Source: Mycolicibacterium aichiense (GTDB lineage Bacteria > Actinomycetota > Actinomycetes > Mycobacteriales > Mycobacteriaceae). Taken from it: DNA of 64,000 nt. The notes below the pieces were generated by a model. That model did no database searches, was not told the origin of the DNA, and was given only the letters and a program-made list of their open reading frames with translations. The stretch lies in contig NZ_AP022561.1 in NCBI RefSeq assembly GCF_010726245.1, positions 5,022,001 through 5,086,000 on the forward strand, in the 5' to 3' direction. Of the stretch, positions 47,999-57,686 are shown piece by piece (within the stretch, counting starts at the first letter, position 1; every line of letters begins with the position of its first letter). The translations under genes and the position numbers were made by a program.

Positions 47999-48834
47999 TT
48001 CGTCTTGGCCAGGCTCACCAGGAGCGAGACGATCACCCCGATGATGACGAGCCCGCCCCCGACAATCAAAGTGATATTCAGCCACTGATGCATGCTGTCC
48101 TGCGCGGTGCCGATCATCACCTCGGCTATCCGCCGGATGTCACCGGACGAGTTGTTCAACACCGCATCCAGGCGTCTGCGGCCGAATTCGATTGCCGCCC
48201 AACCGGAAGCCCCCACCAGCAGAGCTGACACCCCGAGCCCCACAAGCATCTTGCCGCGACTGCGAGCCACGAAAAGGGTGAGCAGCGCGAACATCCCGGC
48301 CACCACAGCCGCACCGACACTCACCCACGGGCCGAAGGTCGCGACCGGACGCAACGCACCGGGCCGTAACGCCGCAGGTGCGTTGTCGGTCAACGGGATT
48401 GGTATCGAGGACGGCAAGGTGACGTTGTAGTCGCTGAGCGTCTCTTTGAACGCGGCGTCCGACAGCATCGGCGCGGCGTCGATCACCCACCGGCCTTGCG
48501 AATCGACACTCGAGCGGACCCGGTCGGTGAACAACCAGCGGTGCGCGAAGCGATTCGCCTGCGCGAACTGTCCCGGGAAGGTCGAACTCGCGGTGTAGGC
48601 AGCCGCAACCAGACTCACGGTTCCGGTGTTCACGCCGGTACCCAATCGACCCACCTGCGAGGTCAGCTCCGAGGCCATCGCCGACTGCAGTCCGGGATCG
48701 GCCGCCGCCCTCTGCGCCAGCGCCGCGTAGCCGTCCTCGTCGACCAGGTGCTGCTGCACCCAGGCCGCAGGCAAGGCGACCGCCAACAAGAGCGTCGTGA
48801 CGAGCCACATCAGTAGCGTCGTCGCGAACCGCAC
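47995..48834 (-). CDS. Conserved actinobacterial membrane protein
   Basis: 279 residues. An N-terminal membrane anchor (TTLLMWLVTTLLLAVALPAAW) precedes an extracytoplasmic domain of about 140 residues (LVDEDGYAALAQRAAADPGL; FPGQFAQANRFAHRWLF). Two to three C-terminal membrane helices follow (VGAAVVAGMFALLTLFVA; LVGLGVSALLVGASGWAA; NITLIVGGGLVIIGVIVSLL). Function unknown. Convergent with the candidate immunity genes; it appears to belong to the older chromosome rather than to that module. Confidence 0.78.
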   Translation of the reverse strand: MRFATTLLMWLVTTLLLAVALPAAWVQQHLVDEDGYAALAQRAAADPGLQSAMASELTSQVGRLGTGVNTGTVSLVAAAYTASSTFPGQFAQANRFAHRWLFTDRVRSSVDSQGRWVIDAAPMLSDAAFKETLSDYNVTLPSSIPIPLTDNAPAALRPGALRPVATFGPWVSVGAAVVAGMFALLTLFVARSRGKMLVGLGVSALLVGASGWAAIEFGRRRLDAVLNNSSGDIRRIAEVMIGTAQDSMHQWLNITLIVGGGLVIIGVIVSLLVSLAKTN

Positions 48835-48862
48835 GCGTCCTCCTCTGCGGGGACGCGACGCC

Positions 48863-49720
48863 TCAGTCGGAGTGAGTTGCGCGGCCCACGATCAAGGGGT
48901 CGGGCTGGCCGACCACCTCATGGTCTTTGTTGTCGTAGTTGAACTTACTCAGCACATGGCGCATCGCGTTGATCCGCGCGCGTTTCTTGTCGTTGCTCTT
49001 GATGACCGTCCACGGCGCGATCTCAGTGTCCGTCCAGGCGAACATGTCTTCCTTGGCCGAGGTGTACTCGTGCCATTTGTCCAGCGACGCCAGGTCCGTC
49101 GGCGATAGTTTCCACTGGCGGACCGGATCGACCTGGCGGATGGTGAACCGGGTGCGCTGCTCGCTCGAGGACACCGAGAACCACAGCTTGGTCAGGCTGA
49201 TCCCGTCGTTGACCAGCATCTGCTCGAACAACGGGGCCTGCCGGATGAACTCGGCGTGCTGCTTGGGCGTGCAGTACCCCATCACCCGTTCCACCCCGGC
49301 GCGGTTGTACCAGGACCGGTCGAACATCACGATCTCGCCAGCCGCGGGCAGGTGGTTGACGTAGCGCTGGAAGTACCACTGAGTGCGTTCCTTCTCGGTG
49401 GGCTTCTCCAGCGCCACCACCCGAGCGCCCCTGGGGTTGAGGTGCTCCATGAAGCGCTTGATGGTGCCGCCCTTGCCGGCTGCATCGCGCCCCTCGAACA
49501 CCAGGACGTGCCGCAGCCCGTTCGTCTGGCTCCACTTCTGCAGCTTCAGCAGCTCGATCTGCAGGAGCCGCTTCTGCTCCTCGTACTCGTTGCGCGACAT
49601 CCGATGTTCGTACGGATAGTTCTCCCGCCAGGTGTCGACGGCCAAACCGGCGGCGTCGAGCAGCACCGGGTCGTCATCGTCGTCGTCGAAAACCGTGTAG
49701 CCGTGGCTGTCTAGTGACAC
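48863..49720 (-). CDS. ppk2: Polyphosphate kinase 2 (Rv3232c-like PPK2)
   Basis: Uses polyphosphate to phosphorylate nucleoside diphosphates, or the reverse. The 285-residue protein has Walker A EGRDAAGKGGTIKRF, Walker B-like VMFDRSWYNRAGVE, lid DPVRQWKLSPTDLASLDKW and the closing KSNDKKRARINAMRHVL. These are features of class I PPK2 such as Rv3232c. The acidic N-terminus (FDDDDDD) is unusual. GTG start. 28 bp downstream of the start of the membrane protein gene (same strand). Confidence 0.92.
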   Translation of the reverse strand: MSLDSHGYTVFDDDDDDPVLLDAAGLAVDTWRENYPYEHRMSRNEYEEQKRLLQIELLKLQKWSQTNGLRHVLVFEGRDAAGKGGTIKRFMEHLNPRGARVVALEKPTEKERTQWYFQRYVNHLPAAGEIVMFDRSWYNRAGVERVMGYCTPKQHAEFIRQAPLFEQMLVNDGISLTKLWFSVSSSEQRTRFTIRQVDPVRQWKLSPTDLASLDKWHEYTSAKEDMFAWTDTEIAPWTVIKSNDKKRARINAMRHVLSKFNYDNKDHEVVGQPDPLIVGRATHSD

Positions 49721-49738
49721 GCGCGGAAATTAGCAGCG

Positions 49739-50305
49739 TCAAGGAAACCGGGGGTGACGCCGGGGTGAACGGCGGTTCCAGCCGACGAGCGCGGCGGCCA
49801 GGCAGGCGATCACGCTGCCCAGCAGGAGCCCGCCGACGGCGTCGGTGAAGTAGTGATAGGTCACCGCCTGACCGACCATCCCGAGCAGCACCCAGACGAC
49901 AGCGACCGCCACGACATACAGCTGCGCACCCACCACAAGAAGCACCATGCCGAGCACCACCACCATCAGCGTGGTGTGGCCGCTCGGGTAGGCGAGCCCG
50001 CCACCCTTCTGCCGACCGAACATCTCCTTGAAGAGGCGCGAAAGCCAGATGGCCGCAACAGGACTCACTACGACCGCGGCGACCAGGGGCCACTGGCGCC
50101 GATAGACGGCCAACGCCAGCGCGCCGACCAGAATCACCGAAATCGTGCGCTGATCGGTGAAGAACAGCAGTCGTCCCAGCCAGCTGCCGTGGGCTTGCTG
50201 GAACCAGTCGTCGACCGCGGTCGAGCCCATCCCGACAGCCCAACCGAGCAGCGCCATCACGGCCAGCCCGACCGGCGGCCACCACCGGACCGCGGTAGTG
50301 ATCAG
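49739..50305 (-). CDS. PAP2-family phosphatase, apparent CTG start
   Basis: 188 residues with about five membrane helices and the PAP2 signature: RLFKEMFGRQKGG, the central PSGHTTLM and the closing YHYFTDAVGGLLLGS. Predicted to remove phosphate from lipid phosphates such as polyprenyl pyrophosphate or phosphatidic acid. No ATG/GTG/TTG is placed before the first helix (WWPPVGLAVMALLGWAVG). The CTG at 50305 overlaps the DinB stop (CTGA). GTG at 50260 or ATG at 50257 would cut the first helix. Confidence 0.82.
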   Translation of the reverse strand: MITTAVRWWPPVGLAVMALLGWAVGMGSTAVDDWFQQAHGSWLGRLLFFTDQRTISVILVGALALAVYRRQWPLVAAVVVSPVAAIWLSRLFKEMFGRQKGGGLAYPSGHTTLMVVVLGMVLLVVGAQLYVVAVAVVWVLLGMVGQAVTYHYFTDAVGGLLLGSVIACLAAALVGWNRRSPRRHPRFP

Positions 50306-50826
50306 CGGGCGATGCCCCGCACGTACGCCGCCTGACCCAGATGCTGGGCGCAGTCGTCGATGATGCTGACCAACCGCATGCTTGCCGTTACCGGCGGAGT
50401 CCAGTTCTTGTCGACCACGCGGGCGAGTTCCTCGGTGGTGACGCTGGCGATGTACTCCAGGGTGACCTTGTGCACGGCGTGGTAGTAGCCGGCCAGTAGG
50501 TCGGCGGGCACCCGTACCTTGCCGACCTCCTCGGGGGTGTGGCCATAGCCGTGCGCGTCGCGGGGCAGGTCCAGGTCGAAGCGGTCCACCCATCCGCCGC
50601 TGAACCACACCTGCTCGGTTCCGGCGATATCAGCGAGCTGCGCGTCCTGGATCCGAGCGCTGTGCCACACCAGCCACGCGATGCTGTTGGCCGTCGAGGT
50701 CGGCCGGAAGAACGAGAGTTCCTCGGTCAGATCGTCGGTGATGTCCTGGACGTGCTCGATGATGCGGGTGAACGAGTCCCGCAGGAGTTCGCGGGCGGCA
50801 TCTGCGTCGGACAGTGAGTCGGCCAT
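50302..50826 (-). CDS. DinB-family protein (DUF664, putative thiol-dependent enzyme)
   Basis: 174-residue four-helix DinB fold. Metal ligands are likely the His in WLVWHSARIQD, the His in GYYHAVHKVT and the His of DDCAQHLGQAAYVRG. Mycobacterial DinB proteins include mycothiol-dependent transferases, so a mycothiol S-transferase role is possible but unproven. Its stop overlaps the PAP2 start. Confidence 0.85.
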   Translation of the reverse strand: MADSLSDADAARELLRDSFTRIIEHVQDITDDLTEELSFFRPTSTANSIAWLVWHSARIQDAQLADIAGTEQVWFSGGWVDRFDLDLPRDAHGYGHTPEEVGKVRVPADLLAGYYHAVHKVTLEYIASVTTEELARVVDKNWTPPVTASMRLVSIIDDCAQHLGQAAYVRGIAR

Positions 50827-50837
50827 AACGTCAGACG

Positions 50838-51248
50838 CTACGCGGAGTTCGTCGGGGTCTGGGCCTCAGGCTGGGCGCCGTGGAAGACCGCTTCGACGTT
50901 GTTGCCCTCGGGGTCGCGAACGAAGGCGCCGTAATAGCCGGGGTGGTACTCGGGCCATAGTCGCGGCTCGTGCAGCGGCTCGACGCCGAGCGCCAGGGCG
51001 GTGTGGAAGAACGCCTGGACCGATTCGGCGTCCTTGGCCGCGAAGGCGATGTGCACCTCCCGGTTGGGTCCGGTGGCGTCACCGGCGGACGCGTCGGCGA
51101 TCCAGAACGAGGGCTTGCCGTCGGTGCCGTAACCGATGGCCTCACCGAAATCCATCACCCGGTGGTAGCCCAAGACGTGCAGCACCTTGTCGTAGAACTC
51201 CTGGGATTCGGCGTAGTTGTCACAGTTGATTCCGAAATGATCGATCAC
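50838..51248 (-). CDS. VOC-family (glyoxalase-like) protein
   Basis: 136 residues with two beta-alpha-beta-beta-beta units: MIDHFGINCDNYAESQEFYDKVL, VHIAFAAKDAESVQAFFHTAL and YYGAFVRDPEGNNVEAV. His and Glu positions suit a single metal site. Substrate unknown. GTG start with GGAG upstream. Lies 11 bp before the DinB gene in the same direction. Confidence 0.88.
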   Translation of the reverse strand: MIDHFGINCDNYAESQEFYDKVLHVLGYHRVMDFGEAIGYGTDGKPSFWIADASAGDATGPNREVHIAFAAKDAESVQAFFHTALALGVEPLHEPRLWPEYHPGYYGAFVRDPEGNNVEAVFHGAQPEAQTPTNSA

Positions 51249-51289
51249 ACCTCCATCGTGACAGGGGGTTGCGACGTAATGTCGTCGGT

Positions 51290-53020
51290 ATGAGCTATGA
51301 CCTGGTCATCCGCAACGGAACGATCGTCGACGGGCTGGGCGGGGAGCCCTACCCCGGCGACGTCGCGGTGTCCGACGGCGTCATCGCCGCGGTGGGCACC
51401 GTCCCCGAGAAGGGTGAGCGCGAGATCGACGCCACCGGCCTCCTCGTCACCCCCGGGTTCGTCGACCTGCACACCCATTACGACGGGCAGGCGATCTGGT
51501 CGGATCGGATGACGCCGTCCTCGGCTCACGGGGTGACCACCGCCGTCATGGGTAACTGCGGCGTCGGCTTCGCGCCCTGTCGCCCAGAAGACCACGACAC
51601 GCTCGTCGACGTCATGGCCGGTGTCGAGGACATCCCCGGCGTCGTGATGGTCGACGGACTGCCGTGGACCTGGGAGACCTTCCCGGAATTCCTCGACGCA
51701 CTGGATTCCCGACAGCGAGACATCGACGTCGCGGCGTTCCTGCCGCACTCCCCGCTGCGGGTGTACGTGATGGGCGAGCGCGGCGTCAACCGCGAGCTGC
51801 CCACGCCCGAGGACCTGGCGATGATGCGCAAGCTGGCCGAGGAGGCTATTCGCGCGGGCGCGCTGGGCTTCGCCTCGTCACGCCTAACCCTGCATAAAAC
51901 ATCTGGTGGCCAACCGATTCCGAGCTACGAGGCGCAGTACGAGGAGATCGAGGCGATCGCTCGGGGTGTCGACGACGCCGGCGGCGGACTGCTGCAGTTC
52001 GTGCCAGATCTGATGGCCGGCGACTACGAGGGTGCACTCAGCGCGGTGTTCGACGTCGCCTCCGACGTAGGGCTGCCGGTGACCTTCACGCTCGCGATCG
52101 GCAACGCGGGCCCGCCGATTCACCTCGACGCACTGCGGATGGTCGAGAAGGCCAACGCCAATGGCGGCGACGTCACGGGACAGATCTTCCCGCGACCGAT
52201 CGGCCTGGTTCTCGGTCTGGACCTGTCCGGCAACCCGTTCGTCATGTACCCGGCATACCGGGAGATCGCCGATCTGCCGCTGGCCGAGCGCGTCGCCGAG
52301 ATGCGCAAACCCGAAGTGCGCGAACGCATCCTGAACGACAAGCCGGCCAGCGACGGCCACCCGCTGATGTTCGCCGCGCAGGCGTGGAACTACATGTTCC
52401 CGCTCGGTGATCCGCCGAATTATGAACCGTCGCCGGAGGATTCGATCGGCGCACGGGCCGCCGCACGCGGCGTCAGCCCGCTCGAGGAGGCCTACGACCG
52501 GCTGCTCGACGACGACGGTCACGCCATGCTGCTGGTGACGCTGGCCAACTTCCGGGACAACTCACTGGACACGGTGGCCGAACTGATCCAGCGCGACGAT
52601 GTCGTCCTGGGCCTGGGCGACGGCGGCGCACACTACGGAATGATCTGCGACGCAAGCTTTCCCACCTACATGCTGACGCACTGGGTGCGCGACAGGCCGT
52701 CGGGTCGACTGTCGGTGCAACGAGTGATCCAGGAGCTGACATCGGTGCCTGCCCGCATCGCGGGGCTGGCCGACCGCGGCCGGCTGGCAGTGGGCTACAA
52801 AGCCGACGTCAATGTGATCGACGCCGATGCGCTGCGGCTGCACCAGCCCACCGTCAAGGCCGACCTACCCGCGGGCGGGCGGCGGCTCGACCAGACCGCG
52901 GACGGCTATGTCGCGACGATCGTCGCCGGTGAGGTGATCTCGGAGAACGGGGTGCCGACGTCGGCGCTGCCGGGCAAGCTGATCCGCGGACGGCAAGCGG
53001 CTCCCGCACCCGCCCTGTGA
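51290..53020 (+). CDS. D-aminoacylase-type amidohydrolase
   Basis: 576-residue amidohydrolase of the N-acyl-D-amino acid deacylase group. The strand-1 metal motif is DLHTHYDGQ, and GVTTAVMGNCGVGFAP carries the Cys bridging position of D-aminoacylases. GLGDGGAHYGMICDA gives the late Asp/His residues, and YKADVNVIDADALR is the return beta-sandwich. The N-terminal sandwich begins YDLVIRNGTIVDGLGG. ATG at 51290. Its stop overlaps the next GTG (GTGA). Confidence 0.9.
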   Translation: MSYDLVIRNGTIVDGLGGEPYPGDVAVSDGVIAAVGTVPEKGEREIDATGLLVTPGFVDLHTHYDGQAIWSDRMTPSSAHGVTTAVMGNCGVGFAPCRPEDHDTLVDVMAGVEDIPGVVMVDGLPWTWETFPEFLDALDSRQRDIDVAAFLPHSPLRVYVMGERGVNRELPTPEDLAMMRKLAEEAIRAGALGFASSRLTLHKTSGGQPIPSYEAQYEEIEAIARGVDDAGGGLLQFVPDLMAGDYEGALSAVFDVASDVGLPVTFTLAIGNAGPPIHLDALRMVEKANANGGDVTGQIFPRPIGLVLGLDLSGNPFVMYPAYREIADLPLAERVAEMRKPEVRERILNDKPASDGHPLMFAAQAWNYMFPLGDPPNYEPSPEDSIGARAAARGVSPLEEAYDRLLDDDGHAMLLVTLANFRDNSLDTVAELIQRDDVVLGLGDGGAHYGMICDASFPTYMLTHWVRDRPSGRLSVQRVIQELTSVPARIAGLADRGRLAVGYKADVNVIDADALRLHQPTVKADLPAGGRRLDQTADGYVATIVAGEVISENGVPTSALPGKLIRGRQAAPAPAL

Positions 53021-53577
53021 GCCGGGTAGCGCCGCTGGCTCAACCGTGGAGTGACGCCGACGCCGCCGACATCGGGAGTTGGGGCCATCCCGATCGCACC
53101 TACGAGCCGTTGCTGCTGGTGCGGTGTCTGCAGCGGCACCCCGACATGGCGCGCAAGCTGCGCAAGATGGGTGAGTCCCTCTACGTCGACACCCGGTTGC
53201 CACCGCGCGTCCGCACGATCGCGATCCTGCGGATTTGCGGGCTGGTGCGCTGCGCCTACGAGTGGGGCGGGCAGGCCGCGTTTTGGGGACCGATCGCCGG
53301 GGTGTCCGGTGAGGAGGCCGATGCACTGGCGGTCGGTCCTGCTGACGACGCGCGCTGGAGCGCTGCGGAGCGGGTGCTCATCGAGGCCGTCGACGAGCTG
53401 GAGCGCACCGGCTCGTGGTCGGCGTCCACCTGGGCTGCGCTGGGTGAGAGCTTCGACGACGAGCAGCGAATGGAACTGTTGATCGCCGTCGGCTGGTACC
53501 GGACCGTGTGCACGCTGTGCAACGGGCTCGACCTGCCGGTCGAGGGCTGGATGCGGCCGTGGCCGTCAGCGCCGTGA
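53017..53577 (+). CDS. Carboxymuconolactone decarboxylase family protein
   Basis: 186 residues, AhpD-like helical fold (LPPRVRTIAILRICGLVRCAYEWGGQ, LIEAVDELERTGSWSASTW). The redox CxxC is replaced by a single Cys in VRCAYEWGG, so alkylhydroperoxidase activity is doubtful. Coupled to the amidohydrolase by a 4-nt overlap, suggesting a shared catabolic pathway. Ends 12 bp inside the convergent SDR gene. Confidence 0.85.
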   Translation: MSRVAPLAQPWSDADAADIGSWGHPDRTYEPLLLVRCLQRHPDMARKLRKMGESLYVDTRLPPRVRTIAILRICGLVRCAYEWGGQAAFWGPIAGVSGEEADALAVGPADDARWSAAERVLIEAVDELERTGSWSASTWAALGESFDDEQRMELLIAVGWYRTVCTLCNGLDLPVEGWMRPWPSAP

Positions 53578-54390
53578 TGCGTCGCGCTTGAGCGCGGGGT
53601 GGCTCTTGCTCAGCAGCGGCAGCAGCACACGATGCGGCAGTGCCTGGAAGATCCGGGTGCTGATCACGTTCTGAATGCCTGCGATGACGTCGCCGCGGTC
53701 GCCGGCCAGCGCGTCGATGCCGATCTTCGCGACGGTCCGCGACGGCATCCACATGAATTTCGGGAAGGCGTCGGCGAATTCGCGTTCGTCCATCCCGGCG
53801 GCGCTGAGGAATTCGGTGCGCACCGGGCCGGGGTGTAGGACCGCAGCGGTCACACCGGTGCCGGCGAGCTCGCCGCGCAGCCCGGCGGTGAAGCTGCGGA
53901 CGAAGGCTTTGGTGGCGGCGTAGCCGGCCTGGCCCGGGAACGGTTGGAAGCCTGCGGTCGAACCGACGTTGAGGATCGCACCGCGGCCGCGCGGCACCAT
54001 CTGCTGGACAGCGCGTGAGGTGAGGTCGATGACGGCTTCGACGTTGACGCGTACCTGAGCGATCTCGTCCGCGACGGGTGCGGTGGCGACCGATCCGACC
54101 ACGCCGATGCCGGCGTTGTTGACCAGAATGTCGACGGTCAGGCCTCGTCGCTCGACCTCGTCGAAAAGGGTGGCACGGGCGTCAGCGTCGGCGACGTCAC
54201 ACGCGATGACCTCGACGCGGACCTTGTCGTGCAGTTCGGCGGCCAATTCTCTGAGCTTGTCCTCGCGGCGGGCGACGAGGGTGACCCCGTGCCCGCGGGC
54301 GGCGAGTTCTCTGGCGAGGTCTGCGCCGATGCCGGAGGAAGCGCCGGTGACGACGGCGGTGGACGTGGGAGACGGCGTAGGCAGCGGCAT
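53566..54390 (-). CDS. Short-chain dehydrogenase/reductase
   Basis: 274-residue [41 protein letters not shown], Ser in NVGSTAGFQPF and YAATK. The C-terminus (QALPHRVLLPLLSKSHPALKR) is long and basic, as in membrane-associated SDRs of the DltE/YqjQ type. Substrate unknown. ATG at 54388-54390; the upstream in-frame extension runs across the next gene's promoter. Confidence 0.88.
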   Translation of the reverse strand: MPLPTPSPTSTAVVTGASSGIGADLARELAARGHGVTLVARREDKLRELAAELHDKVRVEVIACDVADADARATLFDEVERRGLTVDILVNNAGIGVVGSVATAPVADEIAQVRVNVEAVIDLTSRAVQQMVPRGRGAILNVGSTAGFQPFPGQAGYAATKAFVRSFTAGLRGELAGTGVTAAVLHPGPVRTEFLSAAGMDEREFADAFPKFMWMPSRTVAKIGIDALAGDRGDVIAGIQNVISTRIFQALPHRVLLPLLSKSHPALKRDASRR

Positions 54391-54463
54391 TTCGTTGGCA
54401 ACCCTAGGGCACCGCGGCGGTATTCCCCGGGTTTCGGCGGATCGGCGGCAGTATCGTCGCCCC

Positions 54464-54832
54464 ATGAGCGTCAAGGTGGATCTCGATCAGCTCGCCGGCA
54501 CGCTGGACGACTACCCGTTCGGCTACCTGATCACCGTGAGCGACGAGCACCGCGCGCACACCGTGGCAGTGGACCCTCGGCTCGTCGCGGGCGTGCTCGA
54601 CATCGGTTCGGTGGGTAACAGCACGCGGCGCAACGCGCTGGCGCACCCCGATGTCACGATGGTGTGGCCGCCGCGAGAGCCGGGTGGGTACAGCTTGATC
54701 GTCGACGGCCGCGGCGAGTTCGCCGACGACCGGCTGCGGGTCATCCCGCAGCGAGCGGTGTTGCACCGCCCTGCGGTCCCGGGTGTGGCCACGGCATCCG
54801 GCTGCGGCGACGACTGCGTGCCGTTGGGTTGA
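54464..54832 (+). CDS. PPOX-class flavin/F420-binding-like protein
   Basis: 122 residues with the split-barrel fold of pyridoxamine phosphate oxidase-like proteins: DYPFGYLITVSDEHRAHTVAV, STRRNALAHPDVTMVWPP and GGYSLIVDGRGEF. Mycobacterial members may bind F420 or FMN; which one cannot be told here. Divergent from the SDR. The stop is followed after 3 nt by a palindromic element. Confidence 0.8.
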   Translation: MSVKVDLDQLAGTLDDYPFGYLITVSDEHRAHTVAVDPRLVAGVLDIGSVGNSTRRNALAHPDVTMVWPPREPGGYSLIVDGRGEFADDRLRVIPQRAVLHRPAVPGVATASGCGDDCVPLG

Positions 54833-54835
54833 GCC

Positions 54836-54895
54836 GCGAGTGTGGGCTTCCTGCACGCAAATCGGCGAATAACCGTGCACAAGGCCCACACTCGC
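54836..54895. repeat. Palindromic element 1 flanking the DUF559 gene
   Basis: Arms 54836-54857 and 54874-54895 pair at 19 of 22 positions (core GCGAGTGTGGGC ... GCCCACACTCGC) around a 16-nt loop. It fills the gap between two convergent stop codons and has no T-run. A related element lies on the other side of the DUF559 gene. Confidence 0.65.
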
Positions 54896-54897
54896 CG

Positions 54898-55731
54898 CTA
54901 AATGAGGCAGCCCGCCGCGCGCAGCTTGCTGGCCACGCGTTCAACGATGATCTCCGGTCGCTTCATCATGTCGGCGCTGACCCGAACAACGACCCACCCG
55001 ACAGCTTCCAGTTGCGCGATCCGCTCGAGGTCCCAAGCTCGTTGACGACGATTGGTCCAATGCTGGACGCCGTCGTATTCGACGGCGACTTTCCATTCCC
55101 GCCAACCCATGTCCACGCGAATGTGCAGATCCCGAAACTCAATCTGTGTTTCCGGACGCGGCAACCCTGCCTCGACGAGCAGCAGTCGCAGCCGGCTCTC
55201 CTGCGGGGATTCCGCACCTCCATCAACGAGTCGCAATATCGACCGCAGTCGCGAAACCCCGCGAGCGCTTGGGTGCCGATCAGCCACTGCTCGGATAGCA
55301 GCCTGCTCGAGGCCGGTGGCATTCATCAGAGCATCCACAATCGGGATGGCCCGCTGGGGATTCATGTATCGGCCGATATCGAACGCGGTGCGGGCCGCTG
55401 TCGTCACCCACATGCTTCTCGTCAGGCACGTCTCATCGGACGCGAGTGCCCACGTGTGGACGACAATGCCGCGCGGGGCATGGCGGTCTGCGCGAATGAT
55501 CTCCGCTGGCGCCGAAGGATCAAGCCACTTAGTACCGAATGCGGCTGCGGCTGATAGGCCGCATAACGTGGCTCCTGTTGCCAGATATGCGGCCCGCGCA
55601 CGCAATTGCGCAGTCAGTTCAATGTCGCGGGAAAGGTAAACGTCGCGGTAGATCGCTCTGTGCTTGCGGATAAGCGCACGTCGGGTGACGTCACCGCGGC
55701 GCACCGCGGCACTTCCGATGAAGGGTTGCAC
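54898..55731 (-). CDS. AbiEi-like/DUF559 nuclease-fold protein
   Basis: 277 residues from the GTG at 55731 (VQPFIGSAAVRRGDVTRRAL), the usual start of this mycobacterial family. The N-terminal winged-helix part resembles AbiEi antitoxins (RALIRKHRAIYRDVYLSRDI). The C-terminal DUF559 domain is Vsr/restriction-like: GGAESPQESRLRLLLVEAGL with the conserved Glu, VDMGWREWKVAVEYDG and VVVRVSADM. Possible DNA nuclease. An in-frame GTG at 55776 lies inside palindromic element 2 and is less likely. No toxin gene of an AbiE pair is adjacent. Confidence 0.8.
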   Translation of the reverse strand: MQPFIGSAAVRRGDVTRRALIRKHRAIYRDVYLSRDIELTAQLRARAAYLATGATLCGLSAAAAFGTKWLDPSAPAEIIRADRHAPRGIVVHTWALASDETCLTRSMWVTTAARTAFDIGRYMNPQRAIPIVDALMNATGLEQAAIRAVADRHPSARGVSRLRSILRLVDGGAESPQESRLRLLLVEAGLPRPETQIEFRDLHIRVDMGWREWKVAVEYDGVQHWTNRRQRAWDLERIAQLEAVGWVVVRVSADMMKRPEIIVERVASKLRAAGCLI

Positions 55732-55756
55732 CTCGACACGATCACAGTCCGCTTCG

Positions 55757-55814
55757 CGACTGTGGGTGCTGCGCACGGGAATTCACCAAATTCTGTGCAT
55801 AAAGCCCACACTGG
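55757..55814. repeat. Palindromic element 2 upstream of the DUF559 gene
   Basis: CTGTGGGTGCTGCGCAC (left) and GTGCATAAAGCCCACACT (right) form an imperfect inverted repeat. Its right half matches that of element 1 (GTGCA-n-AA-n-GCCCACACT). It lies between the DUF559 start and the groEL terminator. Confidence 0.6.
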
Positions 55815-55822
55815 GGATAACG

Positions 55823-55859
55823 AAAAAGCCCCGGCTCGCCAAGCGAGCCGGGGCTTCTT
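55823..55859 (-). terminator. Intrinsic terminator of groEL2
   Basis: A 14-bp perfect stem (55826-55839 with 55843-55856, core GCCCCGGCTCGC) and 3-nt loop lie 16 nt after the groEL2 stop. On the minus strand it is followed by a T-run (AAAAA on the plus strand at 55823-55827). A textbook rho-independent terminator, rare in mycobacteria. Confidence 0.88.
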
Positions 55860-55871
55860 TCGTACAGGGAC

Positions 55872-57596
<1,725 letters not shown>

Positions 57597-57609
57597 TCAC
57601 CGTCCCGAC

Positions 57610-57636
57610 CTAGCACTCACCGGTCGCGAGTGCCAA
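57610..57636. promoter_or_regulatory. CIRCE element 1 (HrcA operator) of groEL2
   Basis: CTAGCACTC-N9-GAGTGCCAA, close to the CIRCE consensus TTAGCACTC-N9-GAGTGCTAA. It lies about 115-140 bp upstream of groEL2. Confidence 0.85.
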
Positions 57637-57644
57637 ACACATTC

Positions 57645-57671
57645 TTAGCACTCGACCTAGGCGAGTGCAAG
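57645..57671. promoter_or_regulatory. CIRCE element 2 (HrcA operator) of groEL2
   Basis: TTAGCACTC-N9-GAGTGCAAG, one or two mismatches from consensus, starting 35 nt after the start of element 1. The two together give HrcA tandem control of groEL2. Confidence 0.85.
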
Positions 57672-57686
57672 AAGTGGATCAGCCGT

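Noticed and set aside
54898..55731. Complete AbiE-type toxin-antitoxin system
   Set aside because: Only an AbiEi-like N-terminal segment fused to DUF559 is present; no AbiEii nucleotidyltransferase gene is adjacent.
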